Below are positions 24,301-32,408 of a DNA stretch of 64,000 nucleotides, piece after piece. The notes below the pieces were generated by a model that saw only the letters and a list, made by a program, of their open reading frames with translations, made no database searches and was not told where the DNA came from. The stretch comes from VRUE01 sp963702035 (GTDB lineage Bacteria > Actinomycetota > Thermoleophilia > Solirubrobacterales > 70-9), in the NCBI GenBank assembly GCA_963702035.1, contig OY969700.1:1798001-1862000 (forward strand). The letters run 5' to 3'. The position numbers and the translations under genes were made by a program. Numbering within the stretch: the first letter of the stretch is position 1; the number at the start of each line of letters is the position of its first letter.

Positions 24301-24433
24301 GCGCCGCCGCGGTGAGCAGGGCTCGCACTCCCCGCCGGCGCAACATTGCCTCCGCAACCAGCTCCGGCTGGGGCTGATAGCGGCCATCCTCGATCAGGCT
24401 CTTGAGGTGTAGCTGCTGCGTCATGAGCTTCAT
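24245..24433 (-). CDS. Small FlgM-like protein
   Basis: 62 residues from ATG 24433: MKLMTQQLHLKSLIEDGRYQ then PQPELVAEAMLRRRGVRALL. The GxYxxxPELVAEAML core resembles the sigma-binding helix of FlgM-type anti-sigma factors. No flagellar gene is in the window, so a link to flagella is not supported. The last 56 bases overlap the thiL 3' end on the opposite strand, and the start faces away from the divergent response regulator. Small size lowers certainty. Confidence 0.5.
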   Translation of the reverse strand: MKLMTQQLHLKSLIEDGRYQPQPELVAEAMLRRRGVRALLTAAALNPAGRIPSPPAARRQAA

Positions 24434-24520
24434 ATCGGCTCCGAACCCGGCAACCTTAGTTCTTGGTACTAGCACATCCGTCCAAGCCGGCACACGTGCC
24501 CGCGGGACTACTCTTCCTCT

Positions 24521-25216
24521 ATGCCTAACGGGTCCACGCGAATCCTGCTCGTCGACGACGAGCAGTCCGTGCAGACCCTGCTCAGCTACCCCTTACGCAA
24601 GGACGGCTACCACGTCACCTCGGCGCTCGACGGTCGCGAGGCGCTGGAACGCTTCACCGAGGCCCGCTTCGACCTCGTCGTCCTCGACCTGATGTTGCCC
24701 AAGCTCGACGGGGTCGAGGTCTGCCGGCAGCTGCGCCGCCACAGTCAGGTTCCGATCATCATGCTGACGGCGAAAGGCAGCGAGACCGACAAGGTGGCCG
24801 GGCTCGAGGTCGGCGCCGACGACTACATCACCAAGCCGTTCTCGATGCGCGAGTTCCGCAGCCGGGTCAAGGCGGCGCTGCGCCGCTCGCGGATGGTCGC
24901 CGACCCCGGCGAGGAAGAGCCGATCGAGCACGGCGAGCTGAAGATCGATCCGGCCCGGCGCTCGGTGACCCTGCGCAAGGAGGAGGTCGCCGCCACCTAC
25001 GTCGAGTTCGAGATCCTCGCCGCGCTCGCCCGCTCGCCGGGCAAAGTGCTGAGCCGCGAGACGTTGCTCGAGCACGTCTGGGGAGACTCCGACTACCGCG
25101 ATCCGCGCACCGTGGACGTGCACATCCGCCACCTGCGCGAAAAGCTCGAGACCGATCCCAAGCAGCCCGAATACCTGTTCACGGTGCGCGGCGTCGGCTA
25201 TCGCTTCCGCGAATGA
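24521..25216 (+). CDS. OmpR/PhoB-family response regulator
   Basis: 231 residues. The receiver domain has DDE (12-14), phospho-acceptor Asp56 in DLVVLDLMLP, Thr83 and Lys105 in ITKPFS. The C-terminal winged helix ends RTVDVHIRHLREKLETDPKQ and FTVRGVGYRF, typical of OmpR-class DNA binding. It overlaps the histidine kinase by ATGA (25213-25216) and forms a three-gene operon with the kinase and an HtrA lipoprotein. This suggests control of envelope stress. Target genes are not visible. Confidence 0.93.
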   Translation: MPNGSTRILLVDDEQSVQTLLSYPLRKDGYHVTSALDGREALERFTEARFDLVVLDLMLPKLDGVEVCRQLRRHSQVPIIMLTAKGSETDKVAGLEVGADDYITKPFSMREFRSRVKAALRRSRMVADPGEEEPIEHGELKIDPARRSVTLRKEEVAATYVEFEILAALARSPGKVLSRETLLEHVWGDSDYRDPRTVDVHIRHLREKLETDPKQPEYLFTVRGVGYRFRE

Positions 25217-26271
25217 CGCGACTCCGTCTCACCCCGCTCGGCAGTCGGATCACGACCACCGCACTGTCGATCGGCGCTGGGACGTCGATCGTCATCTACG
25301 TCTGGGTCGTCGTCATCGGCGGCCACAGCGAGGCCCGCGGGCCGATCCTGGTCGGCGCCGCTTTCGCGCTGCTGATCGCGCTTGGCGTCGGCTTCTACTC
25401 GGCCCAGATCGTCTCAGAGCGGGTCAAGCGGATCGAGGACGCGGCCCGCGCCGTGGCCGACGGCGACTTCGCCGCCCGCATCCCGGTCGACTCCTCGGGC
25501 CAGCTCGGCCAGCTCGCCCGCACGTTCAATGAGATGCAGCGCCGGCTCGCCGAGCTGGACAGCGCCCGCAAGCAGTTCATCGCCAACGCCTCGCACGAGC
25601 TGCGCACGCCGATCTTCAGCCTCGGCGGCTTCGTCGAGCTGCTCGACGAGGACGACCCGAGCCCGGAGGAGCGGGCCGAGTTCGTGCGCACTATGCGCCA
25701 GCAGATCGAGCGGCTGACGAAGCTCACGGCCGACCTGCTCAACCTCTCACAGCTCGACGCCGGCGGGATCGTGATGGCGATCGACAGAGTCGACCTCAGC
25801 TCGCTGGCCCGCGACGTGGCGCGTGAGTTCGGCGCCCGCGCCGACCTGCGCGGCTCGCGCCTCGAGCTGCGCACGCCGGACCGGCCGGTGATCGCCGTCG
25901 CCGACCCCGACCGGGTGCGACAGATCATCCGTATCCTGCTCGACAACGCCCTCACCCACACCCCGGAGGGCACCAGCGTCACCGTGACCATCTACTCCGT
26001 CAACCAGCGCGCCGAGCTGACCGTCTCCGACGACGGCAGCGGCATCCCACAGCGGGCCCAGAAGCGCATCTTCGAGCGCTTCTACACGGCCGACTCCGCC
26101 GGCGGCTCGGGACTCGGCCTGGCGATCGCGCGCGAGCTGGCGCAGCGGATGGACGGGCACATCGCGATCTCCTCCAGCCGCCGCTTCACCGCCTTCACGC
26201 TCGACCTTCCCCATGCCCCTCCCGGTGCGCCGGCGGCGGTCGCCGCCGACCCGGCGAAGGCTCCCGCGTGA
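25213..26271 (+). CDS. Sensor histidine kinase
   Basis: 352 residues. Two membrane helices (about 17-35 and 44-64) are separated by only about eight residues (GGHSEARG), so there is almost no external sensor domain. A HAMP linker follows, then HisKA with ASHELRTP (phospho-His128) and HATPase_c with N-box LLDNALTHT, DDGSGIP and GGSGLGLAIA. Lacking an outer sensor, it may sense membrane state or a partner protein. It is coupled by 4-base overlap to its regulator, and its TGA overlaps the GTG of the HtrA gene (GTGA). Confidence 0.93.
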   Translation: MTRLRLTPLGSRITTTALSIGAGTSIVIYVWVVVIGGHSEARGPILVGAAFALLIALGVGFYSAQIVSERVKRIEDAARAVADGDFAARIPVDSSGQLGQLARTFNEMQRRLAELDSARKQFIANASHELRTPIFSLGGFVELLDEDDPSPEERAEFVRTMRQQIERLTKLTADLLNLSQLDAGGIVMAIDRVDLSSLARDVAREFGARADLRGSRLELRTPDRPVIAVADPDRVRQIIRILLDNALTHTPEGTSVTVTIYSVNQRAELTVSDDGSGIPQRAQKRIFERFYTADSAGGSGLGLAIARELAQRMDGHIAISSSRRFTAFTLDLPHAPPGAPAAVAADPAKAPA

Positions 26272-27419
26272 GCAGGCACCGCGCCGCCTCGGCAGCGCTG
26301 CTCGCGCTGCTGGCTCTGGCCCTGCTCGCGGGCTGCGGGGGCAGCAACCCCGACAGTCCGGGAACCAACTCGGCGGCAGCGAGCAAGACGACGACCCAGG
26401 TCGTCGTGCAGACGGCCAGCGAGGGATTCGACGCGGCGAAGGTCTACCGCGAAGCCTCGCCTGGCGTGGTCACGATCCGCTCGATCTTCGACGAAAGCGC
26501 CGCCGAAGGCTCCGGCTTCGTCCTCGATACGAAGGGCAGGATCGTCACCAACGCACACGTCGTCACCGACGGCGAAGGCAGCGACCGCAAGGAGGCGAAG
26601 GCCGTCTTCGTCGAGTTCCCCGACCGCAACGAGGTGGCGGCGAAGATCGTCGGCTTCGACCCGTTCGCCGACGTCGCCCTGCTCGAAGTGAAGCCCGACG
26701 GCTTTGCCCTGCACCCGCTTCAGCTCGGCGACGATCACGGCCTCGTGGTGGGGCAGCCGGTGGCCGCGATCGGCAACCCGTTCGGCGAGCAACAGTCGCT
26801 CTCGGTCGGGATCGTCTCGGCGATCGACCGCTCGGTCGGCTCGCTCACCCAGTTCCAGATCGAGGGCGCGATCCAGACCGACGCCTCGATCAACCCGGGC
26901 AACTCCGGCGGGCCCCTACTCGAAGCCGGCGCCCGCGTCGTCGGCATCAACCAGCAGATCGAGACCAACTCCGGCGCCAACGACGGGGTCGGCTTCGCGG
27001 TGCCGATCTCGGCGGTGAAGCGCTCCCTCGCCCAGCTCGAGCGAACGGGCAGCACCGAATACGCCTACGTCGGCGTCAGCACCCAGGCGCTCTACCCGCA
27101 ACTCGCCGCCAAGCTCGGCCTCGACACCGACCACGGCGGGCTGCTGGCCGAAGTGATTCCCGGCGGCCCGGCCGACGAGGCCGGCCTCAAGGGCGGCGAC
27201 GAAAAGGTCCGCTTCCAGGGGATTCCGTACCAGGCAGGCGGCGACACGATCCTCGCCGTAAACGGCCACCCGGTCGTCGAACCTGATGACCTCGCCCGCT
27301 TCATCTCCGACTTCGAACCCGGCGAAAAGGTCGAGGTCGAGGTTCTCCACGCCAACGGCGACCGGGAAACGGTGGAGGTCACCCTGAGTAAGCGCCCGGT
27401 CGCCGAACCCGGCGGTTGA
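26268..27419 (+). CDS. HtrA/DegP-like serine protease lipoprotein with PDZ domain
   Basis: 383 residues from GTG 26268. The N-terminus ends in lipobox LLAGC (Cys23), so it is a membrane-anchored lipoprotein. The trypsin-like domain has His97 (TNAHVVTD), Asp135 (FADVALLEV) and Ser213 (NPGNSGGPL), all present. One C-terminal PDZ domain (YAYVGVSTQALYPQLAAKLG to the end) would bind unfolded C-termini. It degrades misfolded envelope proteins. Sharing an operon with a two-component system matches known envelope-stress circuits. Confidence 0.93.
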   Translation: MSRHRAASAALLALLALALLAGCGGSNPDSPGTNSAAASKTTTQVVVQTASEGFDAAKVYREASPGVVTIRSIFDESAAEGSGFVLDTKGRIVTNAHVVTDGEGSDRKEAKAVFVEFPDRNEVAAKIVGFDPFADVALLEVKPDGFALHPLQLGDDHGLVVGQPVAAIGNPFGEQQSLSVGIVSAIDRSVGSLTQFQIEGAIQTDASINPGNSGGPLLEAGARVVGINQQIETNSGANDGVGFAVPISAVKRSLAQLERTGSTEYAYVGVSTQALYPQLAAKLGLDTDHGGLLAEVIPGGPADEAGLKGGDEKVRFQGIPYQAGGDTILAVNGHPVVEPDDLARFISDFEPGEKVEVEVLHANGDRETVEVTLSKRPVAEPGG

Positions 27420-27463
27420 GCGGCCGGCCGCCGTCCAGCCGCCGTTGCCTGTAGAAATCGCCG

Positions 27464-28699
27464 ATGCTTCAGGAAGTCTCGCTCGGCCACAAGTCCCTCT
27501 CCGACTACACCCACATCGCTGGGAAGGAGTTGAGCGAACGGATCCGCGAGCTGGCCAAGCCGCTCGAGGGACAGCGCGTGCTCCACGTCAGCGCGACCGC
27601 CTTCGGCGGCGGGGTCTCGGAGATCCTCTACACGATCGTGCCGCTGATGCGGGACGCCGGGATCGATGCCCACTGGCACGTGATCTTCGGCAAGGAGGAG
27701 TTCTTCAACGCGACCAAGCTCCTGCACAACTCGCTGCAGGGCGCCGAGGAGACGCTGAGCGACGAGCAGTGGGCGGTCTTCGACGAAATCAACGCGATCA
27801 ACGCCGACGGCCTCAAAGGCGAGTGGGACACGATCATCGTCCACGATCCGCAGCCGATCGGCCTGCGCCGCGGCGCCACGGCGAAGAGCCGCAACTGGGT
27901 CTGGCGCTGTCACATCGACCTCTCCGAGCCGAACCCGGCGCCGATCGCCCGCCTGCAGCCGCTGATCGAGGAGTACGACGCGACGGTCTGGCACCAGCCG
28001 ACCTACGTGCCCGGCGGGATCGACGGCCACGACGGCATCCGCATCGTGCCGCCGGCGATCGATCCGCTCTCGCCGAAGAACATGGCCTTCTCGCCCGACG
28101 ACGCCGCATACGTCTGCAACCAGTTCGGGATCGACGTCGACCGGCCGCTGATCACCCAGGTCTCCCGCTTCGACCCCTGGAAGGACCCGATCGGGGTGAT
28201 CGACGCCTACCGCGAGGTGACCGCCGAGATGCCGGACGTGCAGCTTGCCCTGGTCGGCTCGATGGCGACCGACGATCCCGAGGGCTGGGACTTCTTCCAG
28301 CAGACGGTCGAATACGCCGACGGCGATGAGGACATCAAGATCCTCAACAACCTCAACAATGTCGGCGCGATCGAGGTCAACGCCTTCCAGTCGCAGTCCG
28401 ACGTCTGCCTGCAGAAGTCGATCCGCGAGGGCTTCGGCCTGACCGTCACCGAGGCGCTCTGGAAGGGCCGGCCGACGGTGGCCGGCAACGTCGGTGGCAT
28501 CCCGCTGCAGATCGAGGACGGGGTCAGCGGCTACCTGGTCGACTCGCCGTCGGAGTGCGCGCGGCGCTGCATCGAGATCCTCGCCGACCCGGAGCTGGGC
28601 AAGCGGCTGGGCAAGGCGGGCAAGGAACACGCCCGCCGCGAGTTCCTCTCGCCGCGCCTGCTGCGCGACTGGCTTGAGTTGCTTGGTGAACTCCAGTGA
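27464..28699 (+). CDS. treT: GT4 glycosyltransferase, TreT-type trehalose synthase
   Basis: 411 residues. Matches include LHVSATAFGGGVSEILYTIV (nucleotide-sugar side), VHDPQPIGL, the VSRFDPWKDPIGVIDAYREV block, and the GT4 E-x7-E region SIREGFGLTVTEALWKGRPT. TreT joins NDP-glucose to glucose to make trehalose in one reversible step. A second trehalose-type enzyme (GT20) follows after a 150-base palindrome, so the two probably belong to one compatible-solute module. The exact donor is not readable; a related glucosyl-glycerate-type reaction is possible. Confidence 0.8.
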   Translation: MLQEVSLGHKSLSDYTHIAGKELSERIRELAKPLEGQRVLHVSATAFGGGVSEILYTIVPLMRDAGIDAHWHVIFGKEEFFNATKLLHNSLQGAEETLSDEQWAVFDEINAINADGLKGEWDTIIVHDPQPIGLRRGATAKSRNWVWRCHIDLSEPNPAPIARLQPLIEEYDATVWHQPTYVPGGIDGHDGIRIVPPAIDPLSPKNMAFSPDDAAYVCNQFGIDVDRPLITQVSRFDPWKDPIGVIDAYREVTAEMPDVQLALVGSMATDDPEGWDFFQQTVEYADGDEDIKILNNLNNVGAIEVNAFQSQSDVCLQKSIREGFGLTVTEALWKGRPTVAGNVGGIPLQIEDGVSGYLVDSPSECARRCIEILADPELGKRLGKAGKEHARREFLSPRLLRDWLELLGELQ

Positions 28700-28708
28700 C
28701 TGGATGCC

Positions 28709-28857
28709 CGATCCAAATTTACGTGCCCGCGGATGGCGCACCTGGCGCTGCGCTGGATCGCCACCCGCCTCCTCACGAATAGCTCTGCTATTCGCTCGTC
28801 GGCGTGCGGCGCCCAGCTTGGCCAGGCACACCCCCGCGTACACGTAAATTTGGATCG
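28709..28857. repeat. 149-base palindromic element between treT-like and otsA-like genes
   Basis: The terminal arms (28709-28725 and 28841-28857) are perfect over 17 bases and AT-rich. A second hairpin (GAATAGC, TCT, GCTATTC) sits at the centre. The frame is non-coding. It resembles a MITE or a very long intergenic hairpin. Confidence 0.85.
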
Positions 28858-28878
28858 AACACCCAGCCCCTCAGTAAT

Positions 28879-30345
28879 GTGGCATACGTGGATGACCCGC
28901 TAATCATCGTTTCGAATCGCGGGCCGGCTCAGTTCGAGCGCGACGAGCAGGGCGAGCGCACGGTGCGGCGCGGCGGCGGCGGCCTGGTGACGGCGCTCTC
29001 CGGGCTGGTCTCACACCGCGAGGCGCTCTGGATCGCCTCGGCGATGACCGACGAGGACGTCGCGGTGTCGGAGGAGCGCGGCGGGCCGGTCGAGCTCTCG
29101 ATCGACGGGATCGACTACAAGGTGCTGCTGGTCGGCAGCGACCCCGCCGCCTACGACGGCTTCTACAACGTGATCGCCAACCCGATCCTCTGGTTCATCC
29201 AGCACTACCTCTGGGACCTATCGAACGCTCCCGACATCCGCCGGCAGGAGCTCGACGCCTGGGACGACGGCTACCAGGCCGTCAATGCCGACATCGCCCG
29301 CGCCGTGCTGGGCCAGATCGAGGGGCGCGAGCGGCCGCTGGTGATGCTCCACGACTACCACCTCTACACCGTGCCCGGGATGATCCGGGCCGAGCGACCG
29401 GACGCCTTCCTGCACCACTTCGTCCACATCCCCTGGTCGCAGCCCGACAGCTGGCGGATCCTGCCCGGCCGCATCCGCGAGGCGATCTTCCGCGGCATGC
29501 TCGCCAACGACATCATCGGCTTCCACACCCACGCCTACTGCCTCAACTTCATCCGCTGTTGCGACGAACTGCTCGAGGTCGACGTCGACTACGACCGCGC
29601 CCTCGTGCGACACGCCGGCGGGGAGACCGTGGCCCGTGCCTACCCGCTCTCGATCGACGCCGAACGACTGCGCCGGGCAGCGGAGTCGCCCGAGGTGGCG
29701 GCGGCGGAGCGCGAGGTGCTGGAGCGCCGTCGCGAGCACCTGATCATCCGCGTCGACCGTGCCGACCTCTCCAAGAACGTATTGCGCGGCTTCACCGCCT
29801 TCGACACCTTCCTCGCCCAGCACCCGGAGTTCCGCGAGAAGGTCACCTTCATCGCCCACCTGCAGCCCTCGCGCCAGGACGTGCCCGAGTACGCCGAGTA
29901 TCTGGAGAAAATCGAGGCGCTGGTCGCGGTTGTCAACCACAAGCACGGCACCACCGACTGGATGCCGATCGACCTGAAGATCTACGAGAACTTCCCCGAG
30001 GCGGTCGCCCGCTACAAGCACTTCGACCTGCTGATGGTCAACTCGATCTTCGACGGGATGAACCTCGTCGCCAAGGAGGCGCCGGCCGTCAACACCCGCG
30101 ACGGCGTCCTGATGCTCTCCGAGAACACCGGCTCGCACGAGGAGCTGGCCGACTGCGTCCTCTCGGTCAACCCCTTCGACATCCAGGAGCAGGCCGACGC
30201 GATCCACCGGGCGCTGACGATGGAGCCCGAAGAGCGCAAGCTGCGGGCGCAGCACCTCAAGGAGATCATCTACTCGCGCAATCCCGGGGACTGGGTCGAC
30301 GACCAGCTGAAGGACATTGCCGAGCTTCGCGAGGCTGTGGCGTAG
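28879..30345 (+). CDS. otsA: Trehalose-6-phosphate synthase family glycosyltransferase (GT20)
   Basis: About 488 residues. The start is GTG 28879 or 28888; both precede DDPLIIVSNRGPAQFE and neither has a clear ribosome site. GT20 motifs are RRGGGGLVTALSGL, HDYHLYTVPGMIRAERPDAF, HHFVHIPWSQPDSWRILPGR, GFHTHAYCLNFIRCC, IIRVDRADLSKNVLRGF and NTGSHEELADCVLSVNPFDI. OtsA joins UDP- or GDP-glucose to glucose 6-phosphate. No trehalose-phosphatase is fused or adjacent, so the phosphatase is elsewhere or the acceptor differs. Confidence 0.85.
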   Translation: MAYVDDPLIIVSNRGPAQFERDEQGERTVRRGGGGLVTALSGLVSHREALWIASAMTDEDVAVSEERGGPVELSIDGIDYKVLLVGSDPAAYDGFYNVIANPILWFIQHYLWDLSNAPDIRRQELDAWDDGYQAVNADIARAVLGQIEGRERPLVMLHDYHLYTVPGMIRAERPDAFLHHFVHIPWSQPDSWRILPGRIREAIFRGMLANDIIGFHTHAYCLNFIRCCDELLEVDVDYDRALVRHAGGETVARAYPLSIDAERLRRAAESPEVAAAEREVLERRREHLIIRVDRADLSKNVLRGFTAFDTFLAQHPEFREKVTFIAHLQPSRQDVPEYAEYLEKIEALVAVVNHKHGTTDWMPIDLKIYENFPEAVARYKHFDLLMVNSIFDGMNLVAKEAPAVNTRDGVLMLSENTGSHEELADCVLSVNPFDIQEQADAIHRALTMEPEERKLRAQHLKEIIYSRNPGDWVDDQLKDIAELREAVA

Positions 30346-30399
30346 GGAGGAGCGGGAGTCGCCCTGCTGGAGCCGGGGTTCGGAGGCTGTTGCTTGAGG

Positions 30400-30523
30400 G
30401 AGGAGCCGGGGGTGTCCCTCTCGCTTGCTGGGTTTTTCGCCTGAAACGCCACCGGCCGTCCGAGATTACGACTGGGGCGAAAAACAGGACGCCGCTGCGC
30501 GTGACGGACACCCCCGGCTCCTC
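30400..30523. repeat. Palindromic repeat family, copy A
   Basis: Perfect 18-base outer arms (30400-30417 and 30506-30523) enclose an inner core (30430-30495) with TTTTTCGCC and GGCGAAAAA. The core recurs inverted at 30844-30908. It lies downstream of the GT20 gene; no T tract follows the hairpin. Confidence 0.85.
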
Positions 30524-30574
30524 TACCCGACAGCTTGGGGGGAGATTTCATTGAGCTGAACGCTTAGTAGCGGC

Positions 30575-31066
30575 ATGAGACTCCGCGTCCGCTGGCAGCT
30601 TGCGGCCAAGGGAGCTGCCGTTGTGGTTGCTGCCTTCCTTGCTCTTCAGCTTGCTCCAGCGCTTCTAAGACCGCCGGCTCCCGAACCCTTGCCGGCTGAC
30701 GTGGGCCTCCCGAGAGCGGCGGTGCCCGAACCGCTGGCAGCTGACGTGAAGCTGCATGGGGCTCAGCCTCCGCGGCGTGCGCTGGGGCAGCGGTCGAAAG
30801 CTCCCCTCGGGCGGGTGGTGCGGAGAGGGGGTGCCCGGACGGGGCGGCGTCCTGTTTTTCGCCCCAGCCACAATCTCGGACGGCCGCAAACTCCGAGGCG
30901 AAAAACCCAGCCCCGCCCGGGCACCCACTCTCCGCGACAGGACCCGCCCGCCGAAGCCCCCGTCCCAACCATTCCTACGCCTGCTCCCGAAGCACCGCCC
31001 CCCGTGGTTGAAGCGCCGCCACCCGCGCCTCCGGACGACGGGTCAATGGAGTTTGCGCCCCGCTAG
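30575..31066 (+). CDS. Small membrane-anchored Pro-rich protein carrying an in-frame palindromic element
   Basis: 163 residues from ATG 30575. A single N-terminal membrane segment (AAKGAAVVVAAFLALQLAPA) is followed by two similar blocks, APEPLPADVGLPRA and AVPEPLAADVKLHG. Residues about 82-120 are encoded by palindromic copy B (30820-30935) and are Arg/Pro-rich (TGRRPVFRPSHNLGRPQTPR). The C-terminus is Pro-rich (APEAPPPVVEAPPPAPPDDG). No known domain. It ends 18 bases before the rpsF start. Function unknown; the open frame through the repeat argues that it is expressed. Confidence 0.55.
   Translation: MRLRVRWQLAAKGAAVVVAAFLALQLAPALLRPPAPEPLPADVGLPRAAVPEPLAADVKLHGAQPPRRALGQRSKAPLGRVVRRGGARTGRRPVFRPSHNLGRPQTPRRKTQPRPGTHSPRQDPPAEAPVPTIPTPAPEAPPPVVEAPPPAPPDDGSMEFAPR
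30820..30935. repeat. Palindromic repeat family, copy B (inside a reading frame)
   Basis: Outer arms 30820-30845 and 30910-30935 match at 24 of 26 positions. The core 30844-30908 is the inverted partner of 30430-30495, sharing for example GGCGTCCTGTTTTTCGCCCC and AATCTCGGACGGCCG. The element is open in the frame of the 163-residue protein. Confidence 0.85.
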
Positions 31067-31084
31067 CTATAGTCCGACGCCGTT

Positions 31085-31681
31085 TTGGCCGCACCGCGCG
31101 AATACGAGCTGGTTTTGATGCTGGACCCGGGGCAGGATGCCGCGGCCCGCGACGCTGCCGCCAATGAGGCAAAGGGTCAGATCGAGGCGACGGGGACGCT
31201 GAAGCACGAGAACGTCTGGGGCCTGCGCAAGATGGCTTACGAAATCGACAAGCGCAACGAGGCCGACTACCGCTGGTTCCGCTTCGAGGCGCCGACCGAG
31301 TTGCTCGAGCAACTCGACCACAACCTGAAGATCGCCGACGGCGTGCTGCGCTTCCGCATCTTCAAAGTCGACGCCGACACGCCCGTCGTGGTACCGCCGG
31401 CAACCAGTGCTCCCGGTCCCGCCGCATCGCGCGAGCGGCCCTCTGCACCGCAGTCCGCACCTGCCGAGGCCGCCGCGCCCGAAGCGCCGGCTGCGGTTGC
31501 GGAGCCTGCTGTCGCGGCAGAGCCCGCGACGGAGGCACCCGAGCCGCCCGCCGCCGAGGCGGAGCCCGTCGCTGAGACGCCCGAGCCGGTAGCCGAGGCC
31601 CCTGAGCCCGCCGCCGAGCCCGAGGCTCCCGAGGCCCCGGCCGAGAGTGCCGACGGCGAGCCCGGCGACTCCGCCGCCTAG
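31085..31681 (+). CDS. rpsF: 30S ribosomal protein S6 with long acidic Ala/Pro/Glu tail
   Basis: 198 residues from TTG 31085. Residues 1-98 (YELVLMLDPGQD, WGLRKMAYEI, GVLRFRIFKVD) are ordinary S6. Residues about 99-198 are an acidic low-complexity tail (for example EAPEPPAAEAEPVAETPEPV), roughly doubling the normal length. No ribosome site is seen; a TATAGT lies at 31067-31072, so a leaderless or near-leaderless mRNA is possible. S6 binds S18 on the small subunit, and rpsR lies downstream. The gene heads the conserved rpsF-ssb-rpsR-rplI block. Confidence 0.9.
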   Translation: MAAPREYELVLMLDPGQDAAARDAAANEAKGQIEATGTLKHENVWGLRKMAYEIDKRNEADYRWFRFEAPTELLEQLDHNLKIADGVLRFRIFKVDADTPVVVPPATSAPGPAASRERPSAPQSAPAEAAAPEAPAAVAEPAVAAEPATEAPEPPAAEAEPVAETPEPVAEAPEPAAEPEAPEAPAESADGEPGDSAA

Positions 31682-31779
31682 CTCCTCTTTTCACGCAGAT
31701 TCCGGTTTTGGGGGGGAGAGTCGCGCCGCCTGCGCTCTTAGACTGGTGTCTCGATAAACGATCTTGAGGAGTGAGAGCC

Positions 31780-32262
31780 GTGGCGGCTTCGAACATCAAC
31801 GTGGTGGTCATCACCGGGAACCTGACCCAGGACCCCGAGCTGCGCCATCTGGGCAGCGGCACGGCGGTCTGCGAGCTGCGGGTGGCGGTCAACAGCCGCC
31901 GCAAGGACGGCTCCACCGGCGAATGGGTCGACAAGCCCAACTACTTCAACGTGACCGTCTGGGGGGCGCAGGGCGAGAATTGCGCCAACTACCTCTCCAA
32001 GGGCCGTCCGGTAGCGATCGAAGGCCGGCTCGACTGGCGCGAGTGGGAGGCAAAAGAGGGCGGTGGCAAACGGCAGGCGGTGCAGATAATCGCCAACTCC
32101 GTCCAGTTCCTCGGCTCGCGCGACGGCGGGGGTGGCGGTGGCAATGGCAACGGCGGTGGTGGCTTCACCCCGCAGAGCGACACGCCCGCCGATCCCAGCG
32201 ACTTCGATGCCGCTCCGGCCGGTGGCGGTGGTGGCGGCAGCGACGACGACATCCCCTTCTGA
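31780..32262 (+). CDS. ssb: Single-stranded DNA-binding protein
   Basis: 160 residues. GTG 31780 is chosen over GTG 31771 because GAGGAG (31765-31770) is nine bases before the former and adjacent to the latter. The OB fold shows INVVVITGNLTQDPELRHLG, CELRVAVNSRRK, PNYFNVTVWG and GRPVAIEGRLDWREWE. A Gly-rich flexible linker leads to the acidic partner-binding tip DDDIPF. It coats ssDNA at replication forks and recruits repair proteins. It sits between rpsF and rpsR, as in most bacteria. Confidence 0.95.
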   Translation: MAASNINVVVITGNLTQDPELRHLGSGTAVCELRVAVNSRRKDGSTGEWVDKPNYFNVTVWGAQGENCANYLSKGRPVAIEGRLDWREWEAKEGGGKRQAVQIIANSVQFLGSRDGGGGGGNGNGGGGFTPQSDTPADPSDFDAAPAGGGGGGSDDDIPF

Positions 32263-32267
32263 CGGCC

Positions 32268-32369
32268 CCAGGCGTTGCCATACAGCGTCCTCGGGCGGCC
32301 TCCTCGGGTCACGCACAGAGTGCGCTCCCCTCGTCGGTCCTTCCTGCGTCCTTGTCTGGCAACGCCTGG
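32268..32369 (+). promoter_or_regulatory. Structured ssb-rpsR intergenic element
   Basis: CCAGGCGTTGCCA (32268-32280) and TGGCAACGCCTGG (32357-32369) are perfect 13-base arms enclosing 76 bases, with an inner hairpin CGCAC-AGA-GTGCG. It begins six bases after the ssb stop and ends 39 bases before rpsR. It could control rpsR/rplI expression or process the mRNA. Confidence 0.6.
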
Positions 32370-32408
32370 ACCTCGTCAGTCCAGTGTGTGTAGCATCCCC
32401 GTTCGCTT

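Noticed and set aside
30400..30523. Rho-independent terminator after otsA
   Set aside because: The stem is far too long and no T tract follows; it matches a second copy elsewhere, so it is a repeat element.
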